From positions 1 to 6,969 of the forward strand of contig JAXDLH010000110.1 of assembly GCA_034666705.1 (NCBI GenBank): a stretch of 6,969 bases of DNA, read 5' to 3'. The notes under the pieces were generated by a model. That model did not search any database. It saw only the letters and a list, made by a program, of their open reading frames with translations, and was not told where the DNA came from. The first letter of the stretch is position 1, and every line of letters starts with the position of its first letter. The position numbers were made by a program, and so were the translations under genes. This document shows, piece by piece, positions 5,031 through 6,969 of this stretch. This DNA comes from JAXDLH01 sp034666705. GTDB taxonomy: Bacteria > Chloroflexota > UBA6077 > SHYK01.

Positions 5031-6140
5031 TTACGCGTCCGGGAGGATCTCAGCCAGGGCGGCAAGCACCCGGGTGGGAGCAATGCTTTCCATGCACTGA
5101 TGGCGGGGCAGGAGGCAATCCGGGTTGCGGAACCGGTTTTCTTCGCATAAGGTGCACGGCTCGGCCGGTTCGACGATGCGCACGCACGGGGTGCGTGGCG
5201 CCCAGATGCGGCCCGGGCTGGCTCCAAGGAGGGCGATCGTTGGGGCGCCGACAGCGGCCGCAATGTGCATGAGCCCGTTGTCGACGGTGACGAACGCGCG
5301 CACCCGCGCCAGTGCGCCGGCCACTTCCGGCAGTGTCAATTGGCCGCGGAGGTCCTTCGCGCCGGCGCGTACGATCGCCTCGTCGGCGTCCGCGGTGTGG
5401 TAGCGCGCCTCCTGCACCGCGGGCGCCGCACCGAGCAGTCCTGCCTCGACCCCTCTCCCTCCCAGGTGACGCACCAGTTTCACCCAGTGGGCGGTCGGCC
5501 AGAGACGGGCGCTGCGGTTGCCACCGGTCGAGAGGAGCACGGGTGGAATCGATATTGGCGGAGGCGCCTGGGGCGCCTCGGTCCGCACATAGTCGGATTC
5601 CACGCGCGCCAGTCGGCAGAAGAGCTCGCCGATGTACTGGCTCGTCAGCTCGGGATAGTCCTCCAGCAGGTCGGCGCGGTTCCACGTATCGTGCCAGAGT
5701 CCGTCGATCGGCTCGGCAGCGTGAGGCACGTGCGCGCCACTACCCGGGTCGATCGCGTTTCCCACGACGTAGGTTGCGCCCGTCAGCCCACTTGCTTGCG
5801 CCGCGATCTCCTCGGCCTCGAGATTGACGACTAGCGCGTAAGGTCCTGCCTGCTGCCGTCGCTCCTCGAAGAAGCGCGTCATCTCGCTGAGTGGGTCGTC
5901 CATGCCGAAGAGCGAGAAGCGCGCGTCGATGAGCGGGCTCGCGGTCTCGAGTTCGACCGTGCGCTCGCCGCCAACATAGTCGAGCACGACGTCCGGGTAG
6001 CGCTCACGCAGGCCGCGCATGAGGGGGGATGCAGCGACGAAACCACCGATGTGGTCGCAGAACACCACTGCCACGTGCGGCCTGGCACCGAGGTCTTCGC
6101 CGCGGTACGGAGTAAGGGCCGGCTCCCCGTCACTCCGCAC
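5031..6140 (-). CDS. Glycosyltransferase family 9 (heptosyltransferase-like) protein
   Basis: A 369-residue GT-B fold enzyme that should transfer a sugar from a nucleotide donor to a surface glycan or glycolipid. The N-terminal domain begins HVAVVFCDHIGGF (22-34) and continues ASPLMRGLRERYPDV, as in the family. The C-terminal domain has LSTGGNRSARLWPTAHWVKL (203-222) and the donor motif VDNGLMHIAAAVGAPTIALLG (286-306), with D287 and H292. The usual acceptor-side motif is IGD; here it reads I31-G32-G33, so the catalytic-base Asp is replaced by Gly. A C-terminal cluster C329, C332, C342, C349 precedes MESI. The start is a GTG with GGAG 6 nt before it, overlapping the end of plsX by 11 nt. No lipid A genes are seen, so a heptose or LPS role is not implied; the acceptor is unknown. 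Confidence 0.85.
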   Translation of the reverse strand: MRSDGEPALTPYRGEDLGARPHVAVVFCDHIGGFVAASPLMRGLRERYPDVVLDYVGGERTVELETASPLIDARFSLFGMDDPLSEMTRFFEERRQQAGPYALVVNLEAEEIAAQASGLTGATYVVGNAIDPGSGAHVPHAAEPIDGLWHDTWNRADLLEDYPELTSQYIGELFCRLARVESDYVRTEAPQAPPPISIPPVLLSTGGNRSARLWPTAHWVKLVRHLGGRGVEAGLLGAAPAVQEARYHTADADEAIVRAGAKDLRGQLTLPEVAGALARVRAFVTVDNGLMHIAAAVGAPTIALLGASPGRIWAPRTPCVRIVEPAEPCTLCEENRFRNPDCLLPRHQCMESIAPTRVLAALAEILPDA

Positions 6141-6969
6141 GCATTACTCCGCGTTCGGCATTCGCCGGCTCCGGCGTGCGCGCCGTTACCCCCTCACGGA
6201 TGTGCTCGATCAGCCCTTGTTCCACGGCGTCGCGCGCCGCCCGCACCGCGTTGCGCACGGCGCGCGGGTTCGAGCGCCCGTGGCCGATCACGCAGACACC
6301 GTTCACGCCGAGCAAGGGCGCGCCACCCCACTCGGCGTAGTCCATGCGCTGGCGTACCCGCCGGAATGTGGGCATCAGCCCGGCGCCGAGCAGGGTGGAG
6401 ATCGGATTCGCGCGAATCTCCTCGCGGATCGTCTGCAGAATGCTCGTCCCCACCCCTTCGGCGAACTTGATCAACACGTTGCCCACGAATCCGTCCATCA
6501 CCACCACGTCGGCGAGGCCGGCCGGGATGTCTTTTCCCTCGACGTTCCCGACGAAGTTGAGCGGTGCGGCGCGCAGCAGTTGGTGTGCCTCCTGGACGAG
6601 GAGATTGCCCTTTGACTCCTCCTCGCCAATGCTCAGCAGCGCCACGCGCGGGTTCCGCAGCCCGAATACCCGCTCGGCGTAGATCGCACCCATCACCCCG
6701 AACTGCAGGAGGTTCTGCGGACGCGCGTCGGCGTTGGCGCCGACGTCGACGAGCAAGCATTTTCCCGTGGCGGTTGGGAAGTAGGTGGCGAGTGCCGGGC
6801 GGTCGATCCCCTCGATCCGTTTCAGGCCGAAGATGGCGGCGGCCATCGTCGCGCCGGTGTTGCCGGCGGTGACGAACGCATCCGCTTCGCCGCGCGCCAC
6901 GAGGTTGAGCCCGACCACGATGGAGGAGCGCCGCTTGGATCGCGCCGCCTGCACCGGGTGCTCGGCCAT
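6130..6969 (-). CDS. plsX: Phosphate acyltransferase PlsX, 3' part (N-terminus beyond window)
   Basis: PlsX makes acyl-phosphate from acyl-ACP and phosphate, feeding PlsY in bacterial phospholipid synthesis; it is a soluble, membrane-associated enzyme. The visible 279 residues show the family motifs in order: EHPVQAARSKRRSS (3-16), TAGNTGA (34-40), VDVGANADARPQNLLQFGVMG (74-94), LLSIGEEESKGN (111-122), FVGNVEGKDI (139-148), VVVMDGFVGN (155-164) and GGAPLLGVNG (215-224). Family members are about 330-350 residues, so some 80 N-terminal residues lie right of the window; the Met at 6969 is internal, not the start. The Pro/Ala-containing tail (262-279) is variable. The gene ends in TGA inside the start region of the glycosyltransferase gene, implying co-transcription. 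Confidence 0.95.
   Translation of the reverse strand: MAEHPVQAARSKRRSSIVVGLNLVARGEADAFVTAGNTGATMAAAIFGLKRIEGIDRPALATYFPTATGKCLLVDVGANADARPQNLLQFGVMGAIYAERVFGLRNPRVALLSIGEEESKGNLLVQEAHQLLRAAPLNFVGNVEGKDIPAGLADVVVMDGFVGNVLIKFAEGVGTSILQTIREEIRANPISTLLGAGLMPTFRRVRQRMDYAEWGGAPLLGVNGVCVIGHGRSNPRAVRNAVRAARDAVEQGLIEHIREGVTARTPEPANAERGVMRAE
6147..6150 (-). promoter_or_regulatory. Ribosome binding site, glycosyltransferase gene
   Basis: GGAG on the minus strand lies 6 nt before the GTG at 6138-6140, within the plsX coding sequence. It supports an overlapping, probably translationally coupled start. Confidence 0.5.

Noticed and set aside
4905..5150. Plus-strand frame diverging from the marR promoter
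   Set aside because: No ribosome binding site, no family resemblance, and it runs into the 3' end of the glycosyltransferase gene on the other strand.

Overview
The window is GC-rich bacterial DNA. No rRNA or tRNA gene, transposase or supportable CRISPR array was seen. The genes best fit a high-GC environmental bacterium. Chloroflexota (Thermomicrobia-like) is my best guess, from the general protein flavour, the short GC-rich intergenic inverted repeats and an efflux adaptor that lacks the TolC-docking hairpin. No marker gene proves this placement.

Left part (1-1402). Positions 1-425 carry no convincing gene but hold three related copies of a roughly 22-bp GC-rich sequence, two of them facing each other as an 82-bp inverted-repeat element. 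Two plus-strand genes follow 29 nt apart: a 69-residue DUF4287 protein with a GTG start, and a 245-residue member of the Asp/Glu racemase / maleate isomerase / arylmalonate decarboxylase superfamily that appears to lack both catalytic cysteines.

Middle (1403-4916). After a 275-nt convergent gap with a 36-bp imperfect direct repeat, a strong stem-loop and a small tandem repeat comes a complete minus-strand drug-efflux operon of emrRAB type. Its order of transcription is a MarR regulator, an EmrA/HlyD-type membrane fusion protein and a 14-TM DHA2 (EmrB/QacA) transporter. It has a clear sigma70 promoter (TTGACA, 18 bp, TATGAT) with a short AT-rich operator beside the -35 box. The regulator probably senses a toxic compound and releases its own promoter; the adaptor and pump then export the compound. 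A 24-bp perfect palindrome and an 18-bp tandem repeat sit between the adaptor and pump genes and could tune pump expression.

Right part (5031-6969). On the minus strand, the 3' part of plsX (phosphate acyltransferase of phospholipid synthesis; its N-terminus lies beyond the right edge) overlaps by 11 nt a GTG-started glycosyltransferase family 9 gene. That enzyme keeps the donor-side GT9 motif but has Gly where the catalytic Asp of the N-terminal motif is expected.

The items most worth a second look are the two enzymes with missing catalytic residues, the hairpin-less adaptor, the marR operator layout, and the repeats in the gaps. I do not see a clearly new multi-gene system.
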